Part shown: positions 23,902-33,351 of the stretch, piece by piece
Numbering within the stretch: position 1 is the stretch's first letter
How the letters are laid out: each line of letters opens with the position of its first letter
Source: Pseudoalteromonas rubra
GTDB lineage: Bacteria > Pseudomonadota > Gammaproteobacteria > Enterobacterales > Alteromonadaceae
Direction: 5' to 3'
Assembly (NCBI RefSeq): GCF_001482385.1
Contig: NZ_CP013612.1
Coordinates: 248,001 to 312,000 of the forward strand
DNA length: 64,000 nucleotides
Made by a program: the position numbers and the translations under genes
Notes under the pieces: model-generated
The model's input: only the letters and a program-made list of their open reading frames with translations
Told to the model about the DNA's origin: nothing
Databases searched by the model: none

Positions 23902-26082
23902 ATGTTAAAAGCGTTACCAGAAAAGTACTATCTTACCCACTTCTATGAATTGCAGGAATTTATTTCAAAAACCAGTATTCATTTGCTAACACCATCGCAG
24001 CAGTCGCTGTTCACAGAACTACGCGCCCTTGATGAGAATTGCCTGTGTTTGCTGCTGCGTATTATTAATCGCAAGCGGGTATTTGTAACCCGAGCACAGC
24101 TGAACTACTCAGAAATTAAGGATATTGATGCGGCGCTGAGAGAGTTGCAGAGCAGGGGATTGATTAATACAGCGCATGCGGAGGATAGCGGTGCACTGCT
24201 GGATGAACTGACGAAAGAGCAGTTGCAGAGCATTGTCGTCGAACTGGCATCATCAGGAAAAATAACGGGTACGGCTCCGACTAAATCTGCAAAAAAAGCG
24301 CTGTGGATTGAATTTGTCCGGACACTGAGTGCAAGCGTTGCCCTGACTGGCACATCGGTGTTTGAATCGCACATTTGTGCACCAATCAAAGCGGAATTTG
24401 AATACTGGTTATTCCTGTTTTTTGGCAAACTCGGGGGGACGTTGCAGCAGTTTTCATTACGAGATCTGGGTGTCATGCAAACACGTGAAGGCATATCGAC
24501 AGGCAACGCACACTTTTCTGAACTGGCTGAGGCGCAAAGTGCCTATTTTTATCTAAGTCAGTGTAAACATTTGAATAATATAGATATAGAGAGTAAAGCA
24601 CTGTTGGCTGAGCAGATCAGTCAAGCGCGGGTGCCAGCTGCAGAGGGACCAATGGCCCATGCCAGGCGAGATGATCTGACACACAAGCTGGCTTGTCAGC
24701 TGGAGCCAGATAAACCTGAGCTCGCAATGGCCATGCTTGCGCTCAGTAACCATCCCAAGTCACAAGAAAAGTATATTCGTGCCTTATATGCCGCCGGGGA
24801 ACATGATGCTTGCCGGACTCAGCTGGAAGCGGTGTTGTCCTGTCCTCAAAATGAAGAGTTGCTGTTATTTGCCGAAGATTTCTCAGCGCTGAAGTTTACT
24901 ACCAAGCGTACCTCTGTACTGACAGATATGCTGCGTCAAAGCGGCCCGCCTATCGCACTCGATGAGGCCTATGTCGGGTATCCTGAACAAGGGGCAATTG
25001 CCTGGTATCATCGTCAGGGCTGCAATGCTTATCATGGTGAAAATCAGTTCTGGCGCATGTTATTTGTTTTAGCCTTCTGGCCTGTGCTTTATGAATCCAC
25101 AGCCAGTGCGCCGAGTAATGAATTTGATTTAACGCCGCGAAGTTTGAAATATAATCAGTTTTATGAGGTACATAGCGAGGAGATTGAGCAGATCCTCGGC
25201 GCAATCTTGGATAACCAGAGTTTATTTGATTGGCTGCTGCGTCAGGCCACTGCGCACTTTGGCAAGCCGAACAGGTTGGTCTTTTGGCATCGCTCAACAC
25301 TGGATCTCGTGCTGATGGTGGCCCGGATTATTCCTATCGCAGCACTTAAAACGCATCTGCTCGCAATGTGTCAAGATTTTAAAATGCTCAGGGATGGTTA
25401 TCCGGATCTGATCTGTATGAATGGCGATGATGTCTCATTTGTTGAGGTCAAAGCACCCGGAGATAGTCTCAGACGCAATCAGCTGGTGACAATTAGGCGG
25501 CTCATGGAGTCCGGATTTAAGGTGGATATTCAGCAAGTATGCTGGCAGATTGCACCACAACAGGCTTATGTCGTGGTCGACGTTGAAACCACTGGAGGTA
25601 AGAAAGAGTTTGATCGTATTACCGAAATTGCCATGGTGAAGGTCGTTGATGGTCAGGTCGTTGATCAATGGCAGAGCCTGGTTAATCCAACACGTAGGAT
25701 CCCTAAATACATCACTGAGTTAACGGGTATTAGTAACGAGATGGTCGCAAATGCGCCATATTTTTCTGACCTTGCTAAGCAAGTAGAGGACTTTATGCAA
25801 GATGCGATATTTGTGGCGCACAATGTGAATTTTGATATGGGCTTTATTAAAGCGGAATTTGCCCGTCTTGAACAATCCTTTCAAAAGCCTAAATTGTGCA
25901 CTGTTCAACAGGCCAGGAAGTGGTTGCCGGGGCTGAAATCATACGCATTAAATAAAGTCTGCGCTGAATTGGGGATTTCGCTGACTCAACATCACAGAGC
26001 CATGGCTGACGCGCAGGCAACGGCAGAGTTATTTATCATGATTAACGCTCAACGGCTTGATCAACAATTGCAGCCTTCATAA
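23902..26082 (+). CDS. FAN1-like VRR-NUC nuclease fused to a DnaQ-type 3'-5' exonuclease
   Basis: The 726-residue protein has a FAN1-like N-terminal part (about 1-470, with helical repeat region), a VRR-NUC nuclease domain (about 480-545: Asp502 in YPDLI, Glu515 and Lys517 in VEVKAPGD) and a DEDDh exonuclease domain at the C-terminus (about 555-720: Asp560 and Glu562 in VVDVETTGG, HNVNFDMGF, HHRAMADAQ). FAN1 cuts flaps and unhooks interstrand crosslinks; the added domain would degrade 3' ends. Bacterial FAN1 usually ends after VRR-NUC, so the fusion is notable. All catalytic residues of both domains are kept. It stands alone, with ATG preceded by a weak site. Confidence 0.87.
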   Translation: MLKALPEKYYLTHFYELQEFISKTSIHLLTPSQQSLFTELRALDENCLCLLLRIINRKRVFVTRAQLNYSEIKDIDAALRELQSRGLINTAHAEDSGALLDELTKEQLQSIVVELASSGKITGTAPTKSAKKALWIEFVRTLSASVALTGTSVFESHICAPIKAEFEYWLFLFFGKLGGTLQQFSLRDLGVMQTREGISTGNAHFSELAEAQSAYFYLSQCKHLNNIDIESKALLAEQISQARVPAAEGPMAHARRDDLTHKLACQLEPDKPELAMAMLALSNHPKSQEKYIRALYAAGEHDACRTQLEAVLSCPQNEELLLFAEDFSALKFTTKRTSVLTDMLRQSGPPIALDEAYVGYPEQGAIAWYHRQGCNAYHGENQFWRMLFVLAFWPVLYESTASAPSNEFDLTPRSLKYNQFYEVHSEEIEQILGAILDNQSLFDWLLRQATAHFGKPNRLVFWHRSTLDLVLMVARIIPIAALKTHLLAMCQDFKMLRDGYPDLICMNGDDVSFVEVKAPGDSLRRNQLVTIRRLMESGFKVDIQQVCWQIAPQQAYVVVDVETTGGKKEFDRITEIAMVKVVDGQVVDQWQSLVNPTRRIPKYITELTGISNEMVANAPYFSDLAKQVEDFMQDAIFVAHNVNFDMGFIKAEFARLEQSFQKPKLCTVQQARKWLPGLKSYALNKVCAELGISLTQHHRAMADAQATAELFIMINAQRLDQQLQPS

Positions 26083-26160
26083 CAAAAGGCGTGCAGGGGA
26101 TATTTGTTTAAGGTGTTTCGTGTAAATTTCTCGCCATGTTCTGAGTGAGCTGTCGTTAGC

Positions 26161-26541
26161 ATGTATAAAAAGTATTTTGTGTATTCTTTATTACAGGTGT
26201 CCTGGGGGTTGTCTGCAATACTAATGGTATTCGCCATTACGCCCTGTGTGATTGCGCTGTCCTTACCTGCCTGGTCTATCCCTGCATATCTGTTGCTATC
26301 CTGTGTTATCGTACTTGGGGTGTATGGAAGAGACAAAGCGCTGTCTAAAAAAGGCACAGAACGAATCTCGGAGCGTTTGCTGTTAATCGTGTCTGCCAGC
26401 TCGTTACACATGGCGACTTTGCAGATCATGTCGGTTTTAAGGCATAAAACCATCAAGCTTCCGTTTTTATTAAAGTTATTGACCCTGCAACTGCTTCAGG
26501 TGATTGCTTTTGTATGTGTGCTGATCAGCTACTTGATGTAA
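26161..26541 (+). CDS. DUF1294 family membrane protein
   Basis: The 126-residue product has about four membrane segments. The motif YGRDKALSKKGTERISERLLL followed by LRHKTIKLPF is typical of DUF1294 (YGxDK...RIpE...HKT.K). Function is not known. It lies downstream of the nuclease, 78 bases away, and is convergent with the symporter gene. Confidence 0.72.
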   Translation: MYKKYFVYSLLQVSWGLSAILMVFAITPCVIALSLPAWSIPAYLLLSCVIVLGVYGRDKALSKKGTERISERLLLIVSASSLHMATLQIMSVLRHKTIKLPFLLKLLTLQLLQVIAFVCVLISYLM

Positions 26542-26578
26542 TGACAAGCGCTGAATTGAATCTGTCTGTTGTCAGGAG

Positions 26579-26602
26579 GGTGACAGGCAAAGGCCTGCCA
26601 CC
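26579..26602. terminator. Stem-loop between convergent genes
   Basis: GGTG-A-CAGGC at 26579-26588 pairs with GCCTG-C-CACC at 26593-26602. It lies between the DUF1294 gene and the minus-strand symporter gene and may end both transcripts, but there is no clear T-run. Confidence 0.45.
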
Positions 26603-26608
26603 TGTTGA

Positions 26609-28792
26609 TTAATTGAGTTTTAAGTCAAAGTCGTAGTCCAGCTCGTCCATTAAAGACCAGCGATGTTGTTTGTTTTGGGTTCCTTTTCCGAGGATCCAGT
26701 AGTCGTAGCTTTTGTCTATTTGTCCCTGGCTTTTCTGTATGCTCAGCCAGGCATCAACATAGCTCAGAATATCCAGATTGCGCTTCGCAACTGCAAAGCC
26801 CACTGGGTATTTTAGCTGCGCGCCTTTAGGCACAACCACACCAAATTCGGGGTAGAACATGCTCCAGGCAAATCCAGCCTCGGCGCTGATCACCATGGCA
26901 TCGAACTGTCCGTCAGACTCGAAGAAGGCCTGGTGATTGGATAATGCGGATACCTGAATGTGCGGATATTTTTTTGCCAGGTCCTGCATCAACGGGGTGT
27001 ACTCTACGTGTGCAAGGCGCAGTTCATTATAGTTTATCACTTGCTCCCGGGTTGCTAGCTGTTTAAGCCGGTGGTCTTTGGCAATTAAGGCTAACTGTAA
27101 TTCCAGGACGGGATCACTAAACCTGATCTGGCTGAGGTCCGCAACGTTGATTTCCAGCCCCGACATCGCAATGTCAAAGAAGCCTTTGTTAAGATATTCT
27201 GCAAGCTGGGCTTTTTTAAAGGGAATAAACTCAACTTTGACATTCAGATCAGCCGCCAGTTTGTGTGCCAAACTGATATCAAATCCGACTAGTTCACCTT
27301 TTTGATTGAAGTAACTGAATGGAACGTTATCGACCAGGTAACCCACTCTCAATAAATTCCGTTTCTTGATCACCTCTATGTTCGTCAAAGACAGCTCGCC
27401 GCTTTGGTAGGCTTTAGGCACATGATTGAGTACTTCGGCGGGAACCTGATCAGAGACCACCATATTGGCAATGATCTCATCCGCTGCCTGAGTATCACGG
27501 GCCAGGTGGTTGTTGGCCGTGAAGCTCAGCAGCATAAAAACGGGTAGCAGGGTGCTGAGCAAAGTCAGGTAATAGAGGGAGCGTATCCGCTTCAAATGTA
27601 GCTGACGTTTGGTGTAAAAGATGCTCAGTAACACAAAGGAAAAAATGTAAATCACAGTTGTTGGCGACACTATTTTGGCTGTCAGCACTGACATTGACAG
27701 ATAAAGCTGATAACTGTCTGCCGGAATTTTCAGGCTGTCCAGCAGGTAAGGGATGGCGATATGTACGTTTGCAAAATAGCTCAGCATGGCAGACAGCGTG
27801 ACGTTGGGGATCTGTTCCAGGGTAACCGGGCTGCCGGTAAGCCAGGCTGCAAAGGTAACAAACATCAATGTTGTCAGTTTGCCGAGACTCGGAAAGGTAT
27901 AGGCGATGGGCACCAGCACCTCTGCAATGTGGTCTGACTCTTCATCACTGCGCTTTATTTTTGCCAGGTGCGTTTTTATTCCTTCAGTGATCACTGGGAG
28001 GACAATAAAGACATTGCCCGTACTGAATGCGGTGATCCAGGCATTGCGCATCACCATAACGAGATCGCGATATTTTACCGGGGTTAACGCCGCGACTAGC
28101 ATAGGCAGCAAGGCAAACATCAGATAAACACCCAGGCAGGTGACCAGAACCAGATAAATCTGTAAGTTGTTCAGCTCTTCCATGCTGATGGTACCTGCAG
28201 TGCTGGCGGTCATCGCAAAGATCCCGATAGGAAAGAGTTTAATGATTTTCTTCGAAATCAAGGACAATCCCTGGCCAACAACTTCCAACACATCCAGCAG
28301 ATTGTTCTTTTTTCCGTTGGAAATTAAAGACAGCCCCAGCGCAATACAAAATATGACCAGTGCAGGCACATTGCCTTCAGCCATAGAAGCAAAGGGGTTG
28401 GCGGGAATGTACTGGCTGACAAAGTCAACGTCGGGGGCACTGGCGACCAACGCTGGAGAGAAAAAAGTGCCCGCATCATGGCTGGGTAAGGTAAGTGAAA
28501 ACGCCCAGATAGCAGCTAAACCAACCAGCCAAAGGCTGATCATGACTGTGGTTGCTTTGATTAAAATAGATTTAACCTGATCCGGGTTAAATTTGCCCAG
28601 GCCTACTACCAGACTGACAACGATATAAGGGAATATGGTGATCTGCATGAGTTTGACAAACCCTTCGCCGAGTGGCTTTAAAAATGCCACCCGTTCACCA
28701 AAAATAAGGCCACACACTATACCTAATAACAATGCCCAGAGCATCCAGTTAATGCTTCTTAACCAATCGATAACGAGTTTCATAATCCCCAT
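26609..28792 (-). CDS. Dicarboxylate/amino-acid:cation symporter fused to a periplasmic binding domain
   Basis: The 727-residue protein has a DAACS (GltP-like) transporter core (about residues 1-400, eight or more membrane segments with re-entrant loops) and a further membrane segment (about 405-425). A type II periplasmic binding domain of the amino-acid (SBP_bac_3) family follows (about 480-715: LLRVGYLVDNVPFSYFN, LVGFDISLAHKLA, FDIAMSGLEI). GltP-type carriers normally work without a binding protein, so a tethered one is unusual. The tail would face the periplasm. It probably takes up an amino acid or a dicarboxylate. The start is either ATG 28792 or ATG 28783, both with weak ribosome sites. 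Confidence 0.85.
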   Translation of the reverse strand: MGIMKLVIDWLRSINWMLWALLLGIVCGLIFGERVAFLKPLGEGFVKLMQITIFPYIVVSLVVGLGKFNPDQVKSILIKATTVMISLWLVGLAAIWAFSLTLPSHDAGTFFSPALVASAPDVDFVSQYIPANPFASMAEGNVPALVIFCIALGLSLISNGKKNNLLDVLEVVGQGLSLISKKIIKLFPIGIFAMTASTAGTISMEELNNLQIYLVLVTCLGVYLMFALLPMLVAALTPVKYRDLVMVMRNAWITAFSTGNVFIVLPVITEGIKTHLAKIKRSDEESDHIAEVLVPIAYTFPSLGKLTTLMFVTFAAWLTGSPVTLEQIPNVTLSAMLSYFANVHIAIPYLLDSLKIPADSYQLYLSMSVLTAKIVSPTTVIYIFSFVLLSIFYTKRQLHLKRIRSLYYLTLLSTLLPVFMLLSFTANNHLARDTQAADEIIANMVVSDQVPAEVLNHVPKAYQSGELSLTNIEVIKKRNLLRVGYLVDNVPFSYFNQKGELVGFDISLAHKLAADLNVKVEFIPFKKAQLAEYLNKGFFDIAMSGLEINVADLSQIRFSDPVLELQLALIAKDHRLKQLATREQVINYNELRLAHVEYTPLMQDLAKKYPHIQVSALSNHQAFFESDGQFDAMVISAEAGFAWSMFYPEFGVVVPKGAQLKYPVGFAVAKRNLDILSYVDAWLSIQKSQGQIDKSYDYWILGKGTQNKQHRWSLMDELDYDFDLKLN

Positions 28793-28933
28793 GTGCGCAA
28801 TAAAAAAGAGCGAGATTATATTGAGGTTAGCTGAAATTAATCTGAATGCGTTACTGACATCTGAGGTTTTTGTAATTGTAACTGGCTGAGGAGCGCAACG
28901 CTTTAGGTGGGGTTAACAAAGGCTATCAGCCGT

Positions 28934-28955
28934 GTGCTCGCATGATTGCGAGCAC
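28934..28955. other. Stem-loop of nine perfect base pairs
   Basis: GTGCTCGCA (28934-28942) pairs with TGCGAGCAC (28947-28955) around a TGAT loop. TTTA follows on the plus side only, while the nearest gene end that could use it is on the minus strand (28998). It may be a terminator or a transcript-end stabiliser. Confidence 0.4.
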
Positions 28956-28997
28956 TTTACTTATGTCCGATCTGGCGGAAAGTCTAACTTCACTGGG

Positions 28998-29489
28998 TTA
29001 TAGCTGATAATCCTCGCCATTTTTGGCGCGATAGCATTTACGGTCTTGTTGTGTCACTAAGGTATATTGCACGCCGGACACAAAACTCATCCACATACGA
29101 CTGCCTGCTTCACCTTCTCCAGTTACGGCACTGAGTGGTGTTTCGTACTGAACATCGTTCAGGTGGGCGCGGTCATGATGACGAGGCTCACAGCCCGTGT
29201 CAAAACTCAGTTCAATGTGCATGCCGTCCGCTTTTTTCAACAATAGCGCACTGGGAGATTCACGATGACCACATAAAGCAACGAATTGCTTGGAATTTTT
29301 GAGACCACAATGTTGGCCATCGGCAAAGAACACCATTAAATGGTTGTAGTAAACGACGTAAGAGCTTACTTCTTTATGAGAGCCGAATTCTAAAGGACAA
29401 TGCTGATCCAGGTACTGCTTTGCGACGGTCAGCTTTTGACATTCTGTGCTGGTGTTTTCTAATTCTGTTTGCTGAATTTGTGCTTTCAT
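28998..29489 (-). CDS. Hypothetical cytoplasmic protein, unrecognised
   Basis: The 163-residue product has no signal peptide or membrane segment. It has several Cys (ECQ, HCP, QHCG, ALCGH, TGCEP, RKCY) and two His-rich spots, GCEPRHHDRAH being the clearest, so metal binding is possible but not shown. The ATG at 29489 is preferred over the TTG at 29510, since GGGA lies eight bases before it. It is divergent from the DUF3612 regulator, and in related bacteria such regulators often sit beside glyoxylate-bypass genes, which are not in this window. Confidence 0.6.
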   Translation of the reverse strand: MKAQIQQTELENTSTECQKLTVAKQYLDQHCPLEFGSHKEVSSYVVYYNHLMVFFADGQHCGLKNSKQFVALCGHRESPSALLLKKADGMHIELSFDTGCEPRHHDRAHLNDVQYETPLSAVTGEGEAGSRMWMSFVSGVQYTLVTQQDRKCYRAKNGEDYQL

Positions 29490-29695
29490 GTGTGTATTCC
29501 CAGTTACCAATGTTACCCGATATAAGCTTGGCTGTGTGCGGTGATGACTTAGTTGTTGGTCGAATCACCTGTTGTCGTCACAAGGCAAAATATCGCTACT
29601 ATTATTAATTACCTGCTTAGTCCCGGTAGGGCGCAGAAGCTTCTGTTGACAAATTCAGTGTATGAAAAAAAATCGATAAATTTCACAAAAAGAAT

Positions 29696-29716
29696 TTTAC
29701 AGTGTAAATTTTACAA
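29696..29716. promoter_or_regulatory. Candidate operator upstream of the DUF3612 regulator
   Basis: A perfect 13-base palindrome, TTTACA-G-TGTAAA (29696-29708), is followed at 29710-29716 by a third half-site TTTTACA. It is centred in the 309-base gap between the two divergent genes and is a likely binding site for the HTH regulator. The rest of this gap is AT-rich and holds no gene I can support. Confidence 0.45.
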
Positions 29717-29798
29717 AAACTGGTCTGACCATGTGCTGTGGCATAGTAGTGAGGCATAAGCGTTCAGGCACCCTACAGACGTAAACAGGAATGAAGCG

Positions 29799-31292
29799 GT
29801 GAAAAAAAATTCAGAACTCATGAGAAAGTCACACTTTCTGGGCACCAAAATTCGTAATTTACGCAAGCGAAATCACTTAACACTTGAGGATCTATCTGCC
29901 CGATGTATTCGCTTTGATCCACAATCGGCGCCATCGGTATCCTATCTGTCTATGATTGAGCGAGGTAAACGCACGCCCAGCAGTGATATGCTTGAGAATC
30001 TGGCTGAGGTGTTTCAAAAGCCAGTAGAGTGGTTTTTGGACAATGAGCCTGAAGTAAATGAAATCACGCCACAAAAAGGTCGCCATGGTGGGATCAGTGG
30101 CATGGCATTGGAACCTAACTTTTTATTTGATAATGAAATTTTACAAATAGCCATCCCGGAAATGTTGTCTCAGACCGGGATTAGCGGGCGCCAGTTTGCT
30201 CATCTGCTGATCCGCGCTCATCAGGAACATCACCAAAATCACTTTCCCGATCTTGAACGTGCAGCAGAAGAAGTTGGTGGTAAAGATCTCTATTTGAATG
30301 TGGATACTCTGCTGAGCATGCTCAAAGCACAGGGTCTTGTGGTGCATTGGTTTGATGAAGCGCCGGGAGAGGTTATCGATGAAAGTGGACATATGTTTCA
30401 GCGTGTCATTACCTCTTATTTTGCCCCGCCGAATGAGGTACATGTCAATCGTATGTTATTGCAAAACCAGCCCAGACTTAAATACGACTTGGCTGTGCAT
30501 TTGGGTCATGCGGTGTTACACAACAGAGATGGACTGCAATGTGTGCTCGGCTCTGGAGGAGTGAGTGGCGGAACCAATGCGGATGAGTCTGCGCCAAATG
30601 CGCAAGATATTCTTTCTGCGTGGCATGATTTTGAGTCCAGCTTTTTTGCCGGTGCATTGTTGTGTCCTAAAGTGGCTTATCGACAATTGTTAGATTCATA
30701 TGGCTATGAAACGCACATACATCAGGCGCTGGGGATCTCTCCCTCGGTGGCTATGCGCAGGATGACCGTTGCTTCGCCTTACCCACATTGGCATTACTTT
30801 GACGCCTATTTGCCTGGCAAACTCAAAGCGGTATATCGCGGCAATGGCATCCCCTTGCCCTGGGGAAATATGCGCAGTGTTGCAGATCCATGCCAGCACT
30901 GGGCTGTGTTTCGCAAATTTCAGGAGCAGGCCATGCAAGCCAGCGCACAACTGTCTGTGCTCAATGTGAATAATCAACCCCGGCTTTATTGCTGTGAGTC
31001 TATCAAAGTGAATGACGTGGCGGATAATCCCCATGTGCTTTGTGCCGGAATAGATTTAAACCCGGCGATTGCAGCGCAGGGGCTGGATGCGAATGAAGTG
31101 GTACAAGAGCTGCAGGCACTGTGTATTAAGCAAGGCGGTGCGAGTGTGGTACCCTGGCACTTGAAAAAGCAATTGCAAAGTGTGGCTAAAATCTTAAATA
31201 TCAAATGGATAGAACGGGGGATAGCGAATGATGTACGCGTGATTTGTACACGTGGTAAAGCTTGCCCCCGACAACCAGGTTGCTATGACTAA
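29799..31292 (+). CDS. HTH regulator with DUF3612 / ScfR-like sensor region
   Basis: The 497-residue protein begins with an XRE-type helix-turn-helix (about residues 14-75, LGTKIRNLRKRNHLTLEDLS and SYLSMIERGKRTPSSDML). A long effector part follows that resembles DUF3612 and the short-chain fatty-acyl-CoA regulators (ScfR), including an IrrE-like helix region without a clear HExxH, then a Cys-rich end (CTRGKACPRQPGCYD). Members near glyoxylate-cycle genes are thought to sense acyl-CoA. The GTG start has AGGA nine bases before it. Its stop overlaps that of the convergent GyrI-like gene by four bases. Confidence 0.85.
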   Translation: MKKNSELMRKSHFLGTKIRNLRKRNHLTLEDLSARCIRFDPQSAPSVSYLSMIERGKRTPSSDMLENLAEVFQKPVEWFLDNEPEVNEITPQKGRHGGISGMALEPNFLFDNEILQIAIPEMLSQTGISGRQFAHLLIRAHQEHHQNHFPDLERAAEEVGGKDLYLNVDTLLSMLKAQGLVVHWFDEAPGEVIDESGHMFQRVITSYFAPPNEVHVNRMLLQNQPRLKYDLAVHLGHAVLHNRDGLQCVLGSGGVSGGTNADESAPNAQDILSAWHDFESSFFAGALLCPKVAYRQLLDSYGYETHIHQALGISPSVAMRRMTVASPYPHWHYFDAYLPGKLKAVYRGNGIPLPWGNMRSVADPCQHWAVFRKFQEQAMQASAQLSVLNVNNQPRLYCCESIKVNDVADNPHVLCAGIDLNPAIAAQGLDANEVVQELQALCIKQGGASVVPWHLKKQLQSVAKILNIKWIERGIANDVRVICTRGKACPRQPGCYD

Positions 31293-31750
31293 CGGATAGA
31301 GATAGCAATTTCTACTTCATCACTTTGGTGATAGATTTCTATATCCTGATGGTAGGCGCGTTGGTATGGGCAGTCACTTTGTTCGAAGTAGCGCCAGACA
31401 AGCTCCCACAGGCGAATGACTGTTTGCGGCATTTCGCCCTGGGCCGCAAAACTCAGGTATCGTCCGCCATCTAGCTGCTGGACTTGTAGTGTTTTATCTG
31501 TGTCAGCATGTGCCGTCAATAAAGAGGCATCGCAGGCAGCCATAGCGTCGAAGTCTCCATGATGATCTGACTCGTAGCCTGAATAGATGCCATAGAGTGT
31601 GCTGCCTTCTGGTAATAAAGGGGCGTATTGTTGGCTAAATGTTTGCCAAAGCTGGGCTATTTGACCTTCTCCTTCGGTCTGCTCATAGTGATTATTGGTG
31701 CGGGTACTGATCCCCACTAATTGGCGTGAAGTGAACGTTTTAACTTCCAT
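31289..31750 (-). CDS. GyrI-like effector-binding domain protein
   Basis: The 153-residue protein is a stand-alone GyrI/AraC-effector-binding domain (start MEVKTFTSRQLVGIST; LYGIYSGYESDHHGDFDAMAAC; GGRYLSFAAQGEMPQTVIRLWELVWRY; end IEIYHQSDEVEIAISIR). Such domains bind small, often amphipathic, molecules; the family includes the SbmC DNA gyrase inhibitor. No DNA-binding domain is present. Its ligand is not known. Confidence 0.82.
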   Translation of the reverse strand: MEVKTFTSRQLVGISTRTNNHYEQTEGEGQIAQLWQTFSQQYAPLLPEGSTLYGIYSGYESDHHGDFDAMAACDASLLTAHADTDKTLQVQQLDGGRYLSFAAQGEMPQTVIRLWELVWRYFEQSDCPYQRAYHQDIEIYHQSDEVEIAISIR

Positions 31751-32204
31751 TAGATTCCCTGGTTACTCGTCGTATGTCGCGAAAATTGCTTTACTCCGAA
31801 TATCTGTCCTTGTCTTCTGACACAGTCACCCATTTAGCATGACTATTAGCCTTTCCCAGGAGAGGCGGAGAGTGCAACTTAAACCAATCCACGTAATGAA
31901 ATAACCAATTTTGCCAAGACACTCTTTGTGACAACCGGGTAAAAATGTGGCGAGTCCAGGCTCGTATGACAAGTTAAAACTGAGACGTTTTTACACAGTG
32001 ACCTGCAGAATTAACCTTTATTGGTCGAGCATTAAGATAGATTAGTATTATATGTATATTTAATAGTCACTTAGACTACTAATAAGACGGTCGAATATTA
32101 ACATAGTGTGGGTTTTAGGCAAGCTACTGGGGAATAAAATATCCATAATGATAATTTCATCAGGGACCGCAATGGTCCCCACACCATGATTTTGCTAATC
32201 AGTA
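31751..32204. other. 454-base gap without a gene
   Basis: This AT-rich stretch holds no open frame I can support. The minus-strand promoter of the GyrI-like gene should lie near its left end. At 32163-32179 a short stem-loop (GGGACC with GGTCCC, loop GCAAT) stands 26 bases beyond the stop of the minus-strand gene at 32205 and may be its terminator, although no T-run follows. Confidence 0.4.
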
Positions 32205-33179
32205 TTATTGGCCATGCCAATCCCAATCCGGATAAAAAACGCCGTTCACTGTTGCATTGTGACCCGAGATGATTGAGTTTGGCTTGTCAACGGATTGCCA
32301 CCCGGTCGCAGAAGAGTGCTCCAGTTCGAAGACTACATTGCCCCATAGTCTGTAGGGTCCTGTGATGTTCGATTGTCTATATGCCGCGAACAGAGTCTGG
32401 CCACCCATCATGATTTCATTAACCGAGCTTTGGTTGTTCACTTCAGCCACGCCTTTACTCCAAATCTTAAGCAGTTTAATGCTGGATTGGTTGTCACCCA
32501 GAAAATAGCCGTTACCTGACACTTCAACATCATCAAATTGATTACTGCTGGTTGAGCGGGCCATGGAAGTATCGGTGACATTTAATGCCACCTGACGGTT
32601 GCCCTCCATGAGGTTAGCTGCTGAACTGCCGGATACCTTTAACTGTAACCCTCTGTGGTTCTTCACATGGATCGTGCTGTTTTCATCCGCAAAAAAGGGG
32701 TAAAAAGGAGCTTTTGGGTCAAAAATATGTGCTGTTGTAAGTCCATCTATTGCGACGGTTGCATTGGCGTCAACGTGCAATGACAGCGCATTTTTTGGAG
32801 TGTCTATTGCAAAGTTCCTAAGTGTGGATATTGCTGATTTGACGCGTATTGCACTTTGCTGTTCATCGCTGTCGCTGAGCTTGACCGACGCTGCTTGTTG
32901 ATCCAGGCCCGCCAGTGTTATCCCATCACGTTCGATGAGAATTGGCCCCATGCACTGACCCGAAAATTCGACCGTCATGTCAAATGACAGGGCATGAAGA
33001 TAGTCGAGCATGCGCCTGAGTGCCTGCTGATCATGTTCACAGCTTACGGTGACGGTATGGTCGGTGCCTTGGAGTGCCAGTTCTGGGATATTTTCGGCGT
33101 TGATTGGATACGCTGTAATGGTACATGCACTAAGAAATAGCGGGAGCAAAGTTCGGGTAAGTGTATTTATAGGGGTCAT
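32205..33179 (-). CDS. Putative lipoprotein with right-handed beta-helix-like pattern
   Basis: The 324-residue product has a lipobox-like LFLSAC (Cys about residue 19) near the N-terminus. The mature part is rich in short beta strands with Asn, Ser, Thr and Asp turns (TLAGLDQQAASVKLSDS, VDANATVAIDGLT, VNGVFYPDWD), suggesting a parallel beta-helix of the pectate-lyase type, which often binds or cuts polysaccharides. I see no catalytic motif. It stands alone with its own ribosome site and could be surface-exposed. Function not known. Confidence 0.65.
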   Translation of the reverse strand: MTPINTLTRTLLPLFLSACTITAYPINAENIPELALQGTDHTVTVSCEHDQQALRRMLDYLHALSFDMTVEFSGQCMGPILIERDGITLAGLDQQAASVKLSDSDEQQSAIRVKSAISTLRNFAIDTPKNALSLHVDANATVAIDGLTTAHIFDPKAPFYPFFADENSTIHVKNHRGLQLKVSGSSAANLMEGNRQVALNVTDTSMARSTSSNQFDDVEVSGNGYFLGDNQSSIKLLKIWSKGVAEVNNQSSVNEIMMGGQTLFAAYRQSNITGPYRLWGNVVFELEHSSATGWQSVDKPNSIISGHNATVNGVFYPDWDWHGQ

Positions 33180-33351
33180 TCCTGTGGCCTTACATGTTGT
33201 TTTAATGAAAATAAAATGTAGCGCCGGTGATGTGTTTGGTCAATTATTTTGACTAATTTATTTGGCGGAGCAGAGATGAAGACGAATATTTGTGGGGTAT
33301 TAATTTCTAAATCAATGGTTTATGCCGGATCTTTCAACCCGGCATCAGGGC

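Noticed and set aside
29799-31292. IrrE-type active protease in the DUF3612 regulator
   Set aside because: The region has the general ImmA/IrrE look, but the place of the HExxH reads HLGHAVLHN, which lacks the Glu.
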